In this document: positions 1 through 6,649 of the stretch, piece after piece
Layout of the letters: the number at the start of each line of letters is the position of its first letter
How positions within the stretch are numbered: the stretch's first letter is position 1
Assembly: GCA_009779045.1 (NCBI GenBank)
Contig: WREZ01000035.1
Span: 1 to 9,313 of the forward strand
Source: Candidatus Bathycorpusculum sp.
Lineage (GTDB): Archaea > Thermoproteota > Bathyarchaeia > Bathyarchaeales > Bathycorpusculaceae
Direction: 5' to 3'
DNA length: 9,313 nt
Program-made: the position numbers and the translations under genes
The notes under the pieces: generated by a model
Database searches by the model: none
Told to the model about the DNA's origin: nothing
The model's input: the letters and a program-made list of their open reading frames with translations, nothing else

Positions 1-1
1 A

Positions 2-763
2 GATTATTTCAATCTCGACATGATTATCTCCGTGGGTTATCGTGTTAAATCGTTGCGCGGCACACAATTTCGTCAGTGGGCTACCAAACGGCTAAATGAA
101 TATATCCGTAAGGGGTTTGTTCTGGATGATGAACGACTGAAAAGTGGGGGTGGGCGTTATTTTCGTGAGTTGTTGCAGCGTATTCGTGATATTCGCAGTA
201 GTGAACGTAATTTGTATCAACAGGTTACTGATATTTATGCAACATCGATTGATTATGACCCTAAAGATGAGGTTACAAAAGAGTTTTTTGCGACTGTGCA
301 GAACAAGTTGCATTATGCTGTGCATAAGCATACGGCTGCTGAGGTTATTTATGAACGGGTAGATAACAAGAAACCGTTGGTTGGTATGACTAATTTTAAG
401 GGGGACTATATTACTAAAGAGGATGTGCGTGTTGCTAAGAATTATTTGAGTGAGAAAGAGTTGCAGGTGTTGAATTTGTTGGTGTCGCAGTTTCTTGATT
501 ATGCAGAACTACAAGCTTTAGATGAACATGCTATGACCATGGCGGATTGGATTTTGGAGCTTGACCGGCAAATGCTTGCTAATAGGCGAGAGTTGCTGGA
601 GGGTAAGGGGTGTGTTTCTCATAAAGCGGCAATTGAGAGAGCTGAAAAAGAATTTGACGCCTATAGAATGCGAGAAATGAGGCAACTTGAAAGTGATTTT
701 GACCGAGCTATAAAACACCTTACAAAAACAGACAAAACAAATAATGCCCCGTCTACAGCATAG
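2..763 (+). CDS. RhuM family protein, 5'-truncated by the window edge
   Basis: The frame is open from base 2, and the residues before the first ATG (base 20) read DYFNLD, continuing into MIISVGYRVKS. This is the conserved core of the RhuM family, so the ATG at 20 is internal and the true start lies outside. The family motif RGTQFRQWATKRLNEYI follows, then VLDDERLK. Family members are about 330-345 residues; about 253 codons are visible, so roughly 90 N-terminal residues are missing. The middle holds the family-typical segment around NKLHYAVHKHTAAEVI, and the C-terminal third is charged and helical, probably coiled coil. RhuM was named from a Salmonella pathogenicity island. Its biochemical role is not established, and homologues are frequent in genomic islands and defence neighbourhoods. 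Codon use turns A/C-rich in the last 100 bases. Family assignment is confident; function is unknown. Confidence 0.9.
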   Translation, partial: DYFNLDMIISVGYRVKSLRGTQFRQWATKRLNEYIRKGFVLDDERLKSGGGRYFRELLQRIRDIRSSERNLYQQVTDIYATSIDYDPKDEVTKEFFATVQNKLHYAVHKHTAAEVIYERVDNKKPLVGMTNFKGDYITKEDVRVAKNYLSEKELQVLNLLVSQFLDYAELQALDEHAMTMADWILELDRQMLANRRELLEGKGCVSHKAAIERAEKEFDAYRMREMRQLESDFDRAIKHLTKTDKTNNAPSTA

Positions 764-784
764 CATTATGTGCAGGGGCATAAT
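741..784 (+). terminator. Stem-loop spanning the RhuM stop codon
   Basis: ATAATGCCCC (741-750) can pair with GGGGCATAAT (775-784) with one mismatch, leaving a 24-nt loop. Within it, ATAATGC (741-747) can instead pair perfectly with GCATTAT (763-769), and ATTATG (765-770) with CATAAT (779-784), so alternative folds compete. The stem covers the stop codon and no long T run follows. It may protect the 3' end or aid termination rather than be a classical intrinsic terminator. Confidence 0.4.
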
Positions 785-1113
785 TATTGAGCAAGTATTG
801 TTTGTCATTAACCTGTTGAACAGTACTAATACAAGGGGTTATATAGACTCCAACTTTTAGTCAAATGAGACCCAACTTCATCATATGTGACCAAAAACGA
901 CTATGTTCAATAACGCAGTTATGTGTTGAATTACGTGACACTGTTAAACATAGATTAACAAGAACATGCTAATTGTGTTCGACCCTGTGAACGACCCCGT
1001 GAAGCTAACCCCCTGCACCACGTAAATACGTCTGTTCTCTTTCTTAATTTTTGGTATCTAAAATAAAAATGAGTTGTTGTTTTTTTAAAATCGTAGAGCA
1101 TACAAGGGGCTCG
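764..1113. other. AT-rich intergenic stretch with degenerate repeats, no gene seen
   Basis: Both strands were read for open frames and nothing convincing appeared. The stretch carries short GACC-type repeats (annotated separately), a palindrome-like CTGTTGAACAG at 813-823, and two copies of ATACAAGGGG at 829-838 and 1100-1109, 271 bases apart. The two copies could be a chance repeat or scars of an insertion. I saw no matching terminal inverted repeats just inside them. Confidence 0.45.
845..1004. repeat. Cluster of degenerate GACC(C) repeats, including a 12-bp tandem pair
   Basis: On the plus strand, GACTCCAAC (846-854), GACCCAAC (869-876) and GACCAAA (889-895) recur at about 20-23 base spacing. 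Further right is a tandem pair, GACCCTGTGAAC (981-992) and GACCCCGTGAAG (993-1004), matching at 10 of 12 positions. Read on the minus strand these are GGGTC-type boxes. Repeated boxes of this kind near ends are known from some insertion sequences, for example the IS21 family, so an eroded element end is possible. No transposase is visible, and the link is inference. Confidence 0.35.
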
Positions 1114-1263
1114 TCAACAAATAGATTTTAGTGATTGTTTTGTAGGGTTGGTTAATTTTATGTGTTCCATAATATTGAAGTATTTAAATAGTATTTCAGT
1201 ATAGTGGAACAGCATGAAATCGTCCGCAGATGGATACACATTTTTAGCAATCGCGCTAATCAT
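1114..1263 (-). CDS. Possible small protein or gene remnant, 49 aa, unrecognised
   Basis: On the minus strand an ATG at 1263 opens a 49-residue frame ending at TGA 1114-1116. It begins MISAIAKNVYPSADDF and ends KQSLKSIC. The same frame is open without a start back to about 1354, just inside the 3' end of the toxin gene. The residue mix is protein-like: balanced charges, aromatic and aliphatic residues in an amphipathic pattern around FHYTEILFKYF, and natural-looking codons such as GCG GAC GAT TTC ATG CTG. It lies directly downstream of the toxin on the same strand. It could be a small third gene of that unit, the C-terminal scrap of a decayed gene, or chance. I do not recognise the family and no ribosome binding site is evident. 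Confidence 0.3.
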   Translation of the reverse strand: MISAIAKNVYPSADDFMLFHYTEILFKYFNIMEHIKLTNPTKQSLKSIC

Positions 1264-1350
1264 AAGTCTTTTGTGACATTTGCTTTCGTAGATCCCGTAC
1301 CTAAATGCCGTACAGTAACAATTTATCTTGTCATTTATCTTACAGTTGTT

Positions 1351-1668
1351 TTAGTTAGTTTTGAGGTTGCTGTGTCTTTTGGTTAGTTCAGAATGGATTA
1401 GTTGCTTCTTTTCGGCGTTAAGATGGAAGAGCACTTTTTTTGTCATATCGGTTGAGATTGTGAAGAGATAGTTTAGTTTTATAACGCTGTCTTTTATGGC
1501 GCCTTCAGATTTGTTGAGGGGTATCCCTTTCATTTTACGATTACTTGTTATGCCCGCCACTATGATATTGTCCATTTCTTCATAGAGGACTAGGGCGGGT
1601 CTTGTTTTCACTTCGTTTGTGTTGGTGAATTGTATTGTTGTTAGGATGACGTCTCCTGGTTTAGGCAT
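1351..1668 (-). CDS. PemK/MazF-family toxin (type II toxin-antitoxin)
   Basis: The 105-residue product has the size and order of a PemK/MazF endoribonuclease. It has an N-terminal PGD motif (residues 4-6), then KTRPALVL (21-28), which carries the conserved Arg-Pro of the active-site strand, and AGITSNRK (38-45), which holds the conserved Thr/Ser position. Family members usually cleave cellular mRNA at short sequence motifs and halt growth when not bound by antitoxin. This one should act in the cytoplasm. Its ATG overlaps the antitoxin's end by 8 bases (ATGCCTAA), a strong sign of translational coupling. A GAGG motif about 10 bases upstream, inside the antitoxin gene, can serve as its ribosome site. 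The coding strand is A/C-rich, unlike the surrounding T/G-rich plus strand. The gene looks intact; the RNA target cannot be read from sequence. Confidence 0.85.
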   Translation of the reverse strand: MPKPGDVILTTIQFTNTNEVKTRPALVLYEEMDNIIVAGITSNRKMKGIPLNKSEGAIKDSVIKLNYLFTISTDMTKKVLFHLNAEKKQLIHSELTKRHSNLKTN

Positions 1669-1894
1669 TTTCCCAAGCCTCGTCCTCGTCGTTATCCCAG
1701 AGTTCCTTCATTTTTGCTTGCTGTATGGTGTGTAGAAACTCGTCATATTGTTTTCTTTTTTTAGATTCTTTGGCTGTTTTTATCAAGTTTAGAATTGTTT
1801 CGTTGTAGGTTTCTCTTGGGTATTTTCGAATATTTTTTAGTTCTTGGACAGCTGATTTTGTAAGTTGTATTGTGGTAAGTTTTTTATCACTCAT
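1661..1894 (-). CDS. Antitoxin partner of the PemK/MazF toxin
   Basis: This 77-residue protein is encoded just upstream of the toxin in the usual antitoxin-first order, with an 8-base overlap. Residues about 6-43 (TTIQLTKSAVQELKNIRKYP and onward) read as a short strand followed by two helices, as in ribbon-helix-helix type antitoxin N-termini, which bind their own promoter. The middle is basic (KESKKRKQ). The C-terminus is acidic and Trp-containing (LWDNDEDEAWENA), typical of the tail that wraps the toxin and blocks its active site. I recognise this N-terminal type from archaeal antitoxins, which supports an archaeal host. There is no Shine-Dalgarno motif before the ATG, so translation from a very short leader is likely. 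A palindrome lies just upstream. Pairing and role are confident; the DNA-binding fold is inferred. Confidence 0.8.
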   Translation of the reverse strand: MSDKKLTTIQLTKSAVQELKNIRKYPRETYNETILNLIKTAKESKKRKQYDEFLHTIQQAKMKELWDNDEDEAWENA

Positions 1895-1902
1895 TTATAA
1901 TC

Positions 1903-1940
1903 AACTATAGTTAGTTAATGAGGAACTATAATATTTTATT
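1903..1940 (-). promoter_or_regulatory. Putative toxin-antitoxin promoter with palindromic operator
   Basis: Reading the minus strand toward the antitoxin, an A/T-rich AATATTATAG element (about 1931-1940) lies roughly 40 bases before the ATG and fits an archaeal TATA box. About 25 bases on is a perfect 10-bp palindrome, AACTATAGTT (1903-1912), where the transcription start would fall. A half-copy of the same sequence sits beside the TATA-like element. Autoregulation by the antitoxin at this palindrome is inference. Confidence 0.4.
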
Positions 1941-2035
1941 GTTGTGCTGTTGTTATGGCTGGTCTTGTTTGACAATTATTATTTTTTGTTCTAAATATGG
2001 CCTATGAGACAAAAAATTATTTGCGCTGATTTCTT

Positions 2036-2099
2036 GGTTACACTTTTTTGATATGCTTAGTTGAATGTGTTCTATCTTTTAAATGGGTCACACTTTTTT
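2036..2099 (+). repeat. 14-bp direct repeat, two copies 50 bp apart
   Basis: GGTTACACTTTTTT (2036-2049) and GGTCACACTTTTTT (2086-2099) differ at one position. Their GGTCAC core resembles the GGGTC-type boxes seen in inverse orientation at 845-1004, on the other side of the toxin-antitoxin pair. They could be transposase binding sites of a decayed element end or regulator sites. Nothing in the window settles this. Confidence 0.45.
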
Positions 2100-2125
2100 A
2101 TAGAAACCCCTAACACCTTGCAGGG

Positions 2126-2153
2126 TAGGATAATCCAACACATTTTTATCCTA
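2126..2153 (+). promoter_or_regulatory. 8-bp inverted repeat upstream of the OsmC gene
   Basis: TAGGATAA (2126-2133) and TTATCCTA (2146-2153) are perfect inverted copies around a 12-base spacer, ending 26 bases before the OsmC ATG. The right arm overlaps a T-rich, TATA-like tract. The layout suits a dimeric regulator site or a leader hairpin. Confidence 0.35.
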
Positions 2154-2179
2154 AACTGCCAAATATTCATAGAGATAAA

Positions 2180-2604
2180 ATGACTGCTACTAACAAGATT
2201 TTTGTAGAATGGAAAGGAAATCTTTGTCTACAGGCACACAACGAAAAAAGTTTAACCGCTGATTTTGATGCCCCAAAAGAACACGGAGGCAACGAAACAG
2301 CACTACCCCTATGGAGAACTTGTTATCAAGTCTTGCCGCCTGTAGCAGCATCCATATTCTAATCATACTGAAAAAGAAAAAACTCAACATTGAGGACTAC
2401 CACGTAGAAGCAACCGCAGAACGATGCGACGAACCACCACGAATATTCACAAAAATCCACCTCAAATACATATTCAAAGGAAACATACCAACACAAGCAG
2501 TTGAAGACGCAATACGAATAGCTCAAGAAAAATATTGCTCAGTAGGTGGAATGCTAAAAAAAGACGTACCCATAGTGACCTCATATGAAATAATTAAACC
2601 CTAA
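2180..2604 (+). pseudogene. OsmC/Ohr-family protein, YhfA-like, split by a frameshift
   Basis: Two overlapping frames form one OsmC-family protein. The first (ATG 2180) gives the N-terminal strands, with WKGNLCLQAH and FDAPKEHGGNETALP. It then runs out of frame at the C run 2306-2309. The second, readable from ATG 2311, gives MENLLSSLAACSSIHILIIL, matching the family's PMELLLASLAGC-type helix with its first reactive Cys, and later EKYCSVGGMLKKDVPI with the second Cys. One added C in the run would restore a product of about 141 residues, the family's normal length. OsmC/Ohr proteins are thiol peroxidases that detoxify organic hydroperoxides; the YhfA-like branch is less characterised. Everything else is intact, so the break is recent, a sequencing error, or a recoding site. 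I do not see a standard slippery heptamer. The 3' part is strongly A/C-rich. Confidence 0.8.
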
Positions 2605-2889
2605 CTTTTAAACAACAAAAAACGCAGACCCCAAAAAACATGTTTCATCCTACTAAATAACAACCAAAAACGGGTAATAAGCATGGCAAAAAACAGGGTT
2701 CATCCATTTATTTGTCGTAAACAGTTGGATATTTTGTAGTTACGTGGTTGGGGATTTGGACTTGTGTTTGTGATGCGTTTTTACATATATTTATTTTTGT
2801 GTCATTTAACTCTGTTCAGAAAACTTTTTGTGTGTTTAAGACGGTTTGTTTTTCTAAAGAGTGGTTAAAAAGACTAGAGCTAATAACAG
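2605..2889. other. Intergenic DNA with a sharp composition switch
   Basis: The left third is A/C-rich, continuing the OsmC gene; from about 2700 the strand becomes T/G-rich. A TATA-like tract (TTTACATATATTTATTTTTG) lies at 2780-2799, about 95 bases before the methyltransferase ATG, and could be its promoter if the leader is long. A tiny frame at 2683-2739 (MAKNRVHPFICRKQLDIL) is not convincing. Confidence 0.4.
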
Positions 2890-3993
2890 ATGAAAACATC
2901 TCATAAAATAGTATTATCTAACTCGTCTGATATGAATGAAGTTAGTGATGCCTCTGTTGATTTAATGATTACCTCACCTCCTTATCCTATGATTGAGATG
3001 TGGGATGAAATATTTGGTAAACAGAATTCCTCAATAGGTCAGGCTTTAGAAAAAGAAAATGGTAATTTAGCTTTTGAATTAATGCATAAAGAGCTTGATA
3101 AAACTTGGAGCGAGGTCTATCGGGTCTTACGTGATGGAGGGTTTGCCTGTATCAACATTGGTAATGCAACTCGTAAGATAGGTGATGAATTCAAGCTTTA
3201 TTCAAATCATTCAAGAATTCTTGAATACTGCATTGGCTTAGGTTTTAGTTCTTTGCCTGAGATTCTTTGGAGAAAACAGACAAATGCGCCCAACAAATTC
3301 ATGGGTTCAGGAATGCTTCCTGCCGGAGCTTATGTTACCCTTGAACATGAGCACATACTGATTTTAAGGAAAGGAAACAAACGACTATTCAAAACAAACC
3401 AAGAAAAACTTAGACGTAAAAAAAGTGCTTTTTTTTGGGAAGAGCGAAACATCTGGTTCTCTGATGTATGGGAAGACCTAAAAGGAACACGCCAGACGGG
3501 GCTTGATAAAAAAATAAGAGAACGAAGTGGAGCATATCCGTTTGAATTATCTTATCGTTTAATTAACATGCTATCTCTTAAAGGAGATACTATCTTAGAT
3601 CCATTTTTAGGTACTGGCACAACAACTTATTCAGCTATGGCAACAGCAAGAAACAGTATTGGCTTTGAAATTGACCCCAATTTACAAGAACACTTTAATG
3701 CTAAATTCCAAGACGTTGTTGATTTTTCAAACGAGCTCATCAAAAAACGATTGGACAACCATCTAAGGTTTGTTCAAGAGCGTGTCAAGAAAAAAGGTGC
3801 CTTAGGTTACACAAGTAAGATTTACGGTTTTCCAGTAATGACAAATCAAGAAACTGAAATCGAATTTGATGAATTGAAAAAAATCAATTTTAAAGATTAC
3901 ATTATTGAGGTTGAATACCAAGATTCACCATCAGGCACTTTCATTAATGAAGAAATCCGCAAAGGTAAAACCTTGAAAAATTGGATAAGCTAA
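2890..3993 (+). CDS. Site-specific DNA methyltransferase, beta class, probably N4-cytosine
   Basis: The 367-residue protein carries catalytic motif IV as TSPPYPMIEMWD (28-39). The AdoMet-binding motif I, DPFLGTGTT (237-245), comes late, followed by GFEIDP (258-263) and preceded by the AYPFEL region (215-220). Motif IV before motif I defines the beta order. An SPPY catalytic motif usually means N4-methylcytosine, though some N6-adenine enzymes share it. The intervening 40-210 region should contain target recognition. The SPPYPMIxMWD form reminds me of methylases such as MvaI and the archaeal CTAG enzyme MthZI; this is from memory and target specificity is unproven. No endonuclease gene flanks it, so it looks solitary. 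It has no clear Shine-Dalgarno motif. A CTAG site lies 12 bases before the start. The C-terminal 80 residues are of unknown role. Confidence 0.85.
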   Translation: MKTSHKIVLSNSSDMNEVSDASVDLMITSPPYPMIEMWDEIFGKQNSSIGQALEKENGNLAFELMHKELDKTWSEVYRVLRDGGFACINIGNATRKIGDEFKLYSNHSRILEYCIGLGFSSLPEILWRKQTNAPNKFMGSGMLPAGAYVTLEHEHILILRKGNKRLFKTNQEKLRRKKSAFFWEERNIWFSDVWEDLKGTRQTGLDKKIRERSGAYPFELSYRLINMLSLKGDTILDPFLGTGTTTYSAMATARNSIGFEIDPNLQEHFNAKFQDVVDFSNELIKKRLDNHLRFVQERVKKKGALGYTSKIYGFPVMTNQETEIEFDELKKINFKDYIIEVEYQDSPSGTFINEEIRKGKTLKNWIS

Positions 3994-4080
3994 AAAGTTA
4001 TATTCTACTTTTATTCCGCCTTAATGATGAGTGATTGAAAAGTGGTGATGGATGTTTTTATGTTTAATTTGATTTTTTAC

Positions 4081-4119
4081 TCTATATATTAATACTTGTT
4101 TAACCAGAAGGGTTTGAGG
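4081..4119 (+). promoter_or_regulatory. TATA-like box and Shine-Dalgarno motif for the GT-C-like gene
   Basis: TCTATATATTAA (4081-4092) fits an archaeal TATA box and would place the transcript start near 4112. GAGG at 4116-4119 lies 10 bases before the ATG at 4130 and supports that start. Confidence 0.5.
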
Positions 4120-4129
4120 CGGTTAGTAT

Positions 4130-6511
4130 ATGGTTAGAGGTACAAACAAGCATTTGTTGTTGGTTTTTGTTATTTTTGTTTTTGCTTTTTTGTACCGTGT
4201 TTTGTTTATGGTTCATGGGACTTTTTCTCCTGGTGCTGATATAGGTTTGCATAATAGTGTTGTTCATTCTATAATTAGTCAGGGTTCTAAGGTTGATTTT
4301 CTTTATAATTTTTATCAAATGGGTGGTGGTTTGTCTCTTACTTTTCCTGGGTATCATCTTTTTGTTGCTCAAATTATGATATTGACGGGTATGTCTGAGT
4401 ATTTAGTACATACTATTGTGGGTTCTTTGTTTTCGTCTGTTATGGTGTTTGTTTTTTATCTTCTAACGCGGACTATTTGGAAGGAGTCTATTGCTATTGT
4501 TGTTGCTTTTTTTGTGGCGGTTTCACGGTTTGATATTGAAATGTTATTTTGGAGCGGATATCCCAATATTGTTGCGCTTTTGTTAATTCCTGTAACGTTT
4601 TATCTGTATCTTCAAAAAAAGCGTTTTACCATTTTTCCTTTCTATATTTCAACATCCCTATTAGTTGGTTCAATATTTCTAACGCATTCGTTAAGTAGTC
4701 TTGTATTTGTAAGTATACTTTTTTCTGTGATTTTTTTTGGTTTAATTTTTGGTCAAAAAATTGGAACTACGCGGTCTGAAATGTTATGTTGGTTATTGCC
4801 TGTACTTTTTGGTGCTTTACTAGTTTCTCCCTATTTAATTCAAGTAATCCCTAAATATTTAACTAACACATTAAGCGCAGAGATTATTCAAGCCACAGCT
4901 TCTACATTGATCATACCCTTAGAAATAATTCTGCCAATCTTTGCAGTTGTAGGTTTTTATTTTATATTCTCAAAAAAATATCACAAACATTACTTTACGA
5001 TTCCAACAATTTTGTTAGTATTATGGATGGTTATCCCTACAATGTTTACACAGGTCTATATCTTTGGGTTATACACTGATTTTTACCGATTTTTATTTTT
5101 CATAACCCTACCACTTATCATTTTGATAAGTCTCTTCATTGACTTTGGTTCAACACTTTTAGCCCGCATAATAGATACATACCGCACATTAATTATACAA
5201 TTAAATAACAACGTCAAAAATACAGATCAGATAACCTACAACCGCTTAACTACAAAGTTTTTAAATAAACTAAACAAAAACTGGTCACAACCTAATTTAT
5301 ACACAATTTTTCTTATATTCTTCTTGCTATTTTGTTTCTTCTCTACACCCCTCTTTTTGGCTCCACGCGAAGGCTTTGTCTATCACACATTTTATCAAAC
5401 AATGAATGAACCTCTCTATCAGTCTATAGAGTGGGCTAAAATTTACACGCCATCTGAGGCAATATTTGTTACTGAGGCTCATTATGGCTGGTGGTTTTCA
5501 GGCTTCGCACAAAGACCTACCTGGAGCGCTGAAGAACCACAGTTTCTTTTCCTCCCAAGAGAAGTCCCCATAGCTCAAGTAGCCTCTAACCTACTTGACA
5601 CCAATTATCTATTTGAAAGCTCCTTTATACTTGACAATGAAATTCACAACATACAGATAAGAGAAGACGGCGGATATATGGCACGACACAACCCACAAAT
5701 ATTTACCTGCCTAAACACAACTTATTTCCCATACGCCTTCTTTAACTTTAACAGTTACCAAACAAAAATCCTCTACGAAATAAATGGTGTTCCCCTATCC
5801 ATAACGTTAGACAAATTACCCGTTATAGACATGCATATGGAAAACGACACCCAACACACTACAGTTTCTATTGTTAGAGAACATGAATATTTCACTTGCA
5901 CCCAATTAACAACAGCACAGGCCGGCTCCAAATTTGTCAACATAACAACCACTCTTAAAACTACCCAAGACAACATTTCTCTATCCGAACTACAAACCAC
6001 ACTGGAAGTTAACGCCTCACCCATAGGCACTCAAAAACCCAACACACTTGGATTCTTAGCTAAAAACATAAACGCATTTGGACAAATAACCTTCAACAAC
6101 AAAAACCTTCCCACAATTAACTCCACACAATATAACTCAATATACACAGAAGTCTACCTCAACTACAATTTAGACGGAAAAAAACAAACAGAAACCCAAA
6201 TATCCCTAACAACCTACTCCACCACAAACAACCCAACACTATACAATAATAATGACAAAAATATTCTCAACAATTTCTTTAACAACCAAATCAACCTTAA
6301 TTTAAAACCCGAAAACCGTGACAATTTACCCATTCCCACACCTTTTAACTACCAAACTGAACTAAAAATCAATAATATAACTTATGTTGCTGTGACACGT
6401 TCTTATGAAGCATATTCAAATGCTGCTATGAGACTTAAATTTGCAAATGACCCCCTGTTTAACCTCGTATTTATTAATTCTGAAGTTGCTATATTTGAAG
6501 TAAAAAAATAG
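4130..6511 (+). CDS. Multi-spanning membrane protein, GT-C glycosyltransferase-like, with large ectodomain
   Basis: About 11-12 hydrophobic segments lie in residues 7-406, followed by an uninterrupted soluble domain from about 413 to 793. The loop after the first helix contains SPGADIGLHNSVV, with Asp37 and His41. This is where GT-C enzymes, which use lipid-phosphate sugar donors outside the membrane, keep a catalytic Asp. A YxGYHLF-type segment (about 72-77) and AHYGWWFSGFAQRPTW (450-465) recur in archaeal GT-C-like membrane proteins, as I remember them. The likely role is glycan transfer at the cell surface; donor and acceptor are unknown. The ectodomain is rich in Asn and Thr with many N-x-S/T sites. 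Coding-strand G+T falls from 75% (4141-4200) to 12% (6181-6240) by hand count, yet the frame stays intact. The next gene is a surface protein. Membrane topology is sure; GT-C membership is probable. Confidence 0.6.
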   Translation: MVRGTNKHLLLVFVIFVFAFLYRVLFMVHGTFSPGADIGLHNSVVHSIISQGSKVDFLYNFYQMGGGLSLTFPGYHLFVAQIMILTGMSEYLVHTIVGSLFSSVMVFVFYLLTRTIWKESIAIVVAFFVAVSRFDIEMLFWSGYPNIVALLLIPVTFYLYLQKKRFTIFPFYISTSLLVGSIFLTHSLSSLVFVSILFSVIFFGLIFGQKIGTTRSEMLCWLLPVLFGALLVSPYLIQVIPKYLTNTLSAEIIQATASTLIIPLEIILPIFAVVGFYFIFSKKYHKHYFTIPTILLVLWMVIPTMFTQVYIFGLYTDFYRFLFFITLPLIILISLFIDFGSTLLARIIDTYRTLIIQLNNNVKNTDQITYNRLTTKFLNKLNKNWSQPNLYTIFLIFFLLFCFFSTPLFLAPREGFVYHTFYQTMNEPLYQSIEWAKIYTPSEAIFVTEAHYGWWFSGFAQRPTWSAEEPQFLFLPREVPIAQVASNLLDTNYLFESSFILDNEIHNIQIREDGGYMARHNPQIFTCLNTTYFPYAFFNFNSYQTKILYEINGVPLSITLDKLPVIDMHMENDTQHTTVSIVREHEYFTCTQLTTAQAGSKFVNITTTLKTTQDNISLSELQTTLEVNASPIGTQKPNTLGFLAKNINAFGQITFNNKNLPTINSTQYNSIYTEVYLNYNLDGKKQTETQISLTTYSTTNNPTLYNNNDKNILNNFFNNQINLNLKPENRDNLPIPTPFNYQTELKINNITYVAVTRSYEAYSNAAMRLKFANDPLFNLVFINSEVAIFEVKK

Positions 6512-6637
6512 ACCCTACAGTTTAAGGGCTTTTGTTTACTTTATCTGCTGCTATCTACCTTAGTTTTGTCCTAAAGCTTGTTTTTTGGTAATGTTTATTA
6601 GTAGTTTTTTTATGCTAAATTTTAGGTCTAAATCATA

Positions 6638-6642
6638 GAGGT
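6638..6642 (+). promoter_or_regulatory. Shine-Dalgarno motif for the beta-helix gene
   Basis: GAGGT lies 7 bases before the ATG at 6650 and supports that start. A T-rich tract (TTTTTTATGC, about 6605-6614) could act as its own TATA-like element, so the gene may not depend on transcription from the gene upstream. I see no strong terminator in the 138-base gap. Confidence 0.5.
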
Positions 6643-6649
6643 TGTCTGT

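Larger units (their letters stand above)
1895..2179. other. Intergenic DNA between the antitoxin and the OsmC gene
   Basis: This AT-rich divergent spacer holds the antitoxin promoter at its left, the 14-bp direct repeat in the middle and the inverted repeat near 2126-2153 at its right. No open frame on either strand looks like protein. Confidence 0.5.

Noticed and set aside
961..1030. Possible tRNA ending in a CACCA-like sequence
   Set aside because: No acceptor stem, anticodon arm or T-arm consensus could be assembled; the CACCA is coincidental next to a tandem 12-bp repeat.
829..1109. A 271-bp element bounded by two ATACAAGGGG copies
   Set aside because: The copies could be target duplications, but I found no inverted terminal repeats just inside them, so a short chance repeat is as likely.
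1204..1386. Plus-strand frame of 60 codons starting MEQHEIVRRW
   Set aside because: It overlaps the end of the toxin gene and is antisense to a frame at 1114-1263 that looks more protein-like; it also lacks a ribosome site.
2683..2739. 18-codon frame MAKNRVHPFICRKQLDIL as a truncated gene start
   Set aside because: Too short, no ribosome binding site, and the frame after the stop is composition-driven hydrophobic sequence.
4100..4372. Minus-strand frame of 90 codons opposite the start of the GT-C-like gene
   Set aside because: Its Lys/Asn/Thr-rich product is the shadow of the G/T-rich plus strand, and the membrane protein in the other direction has a good start signal.
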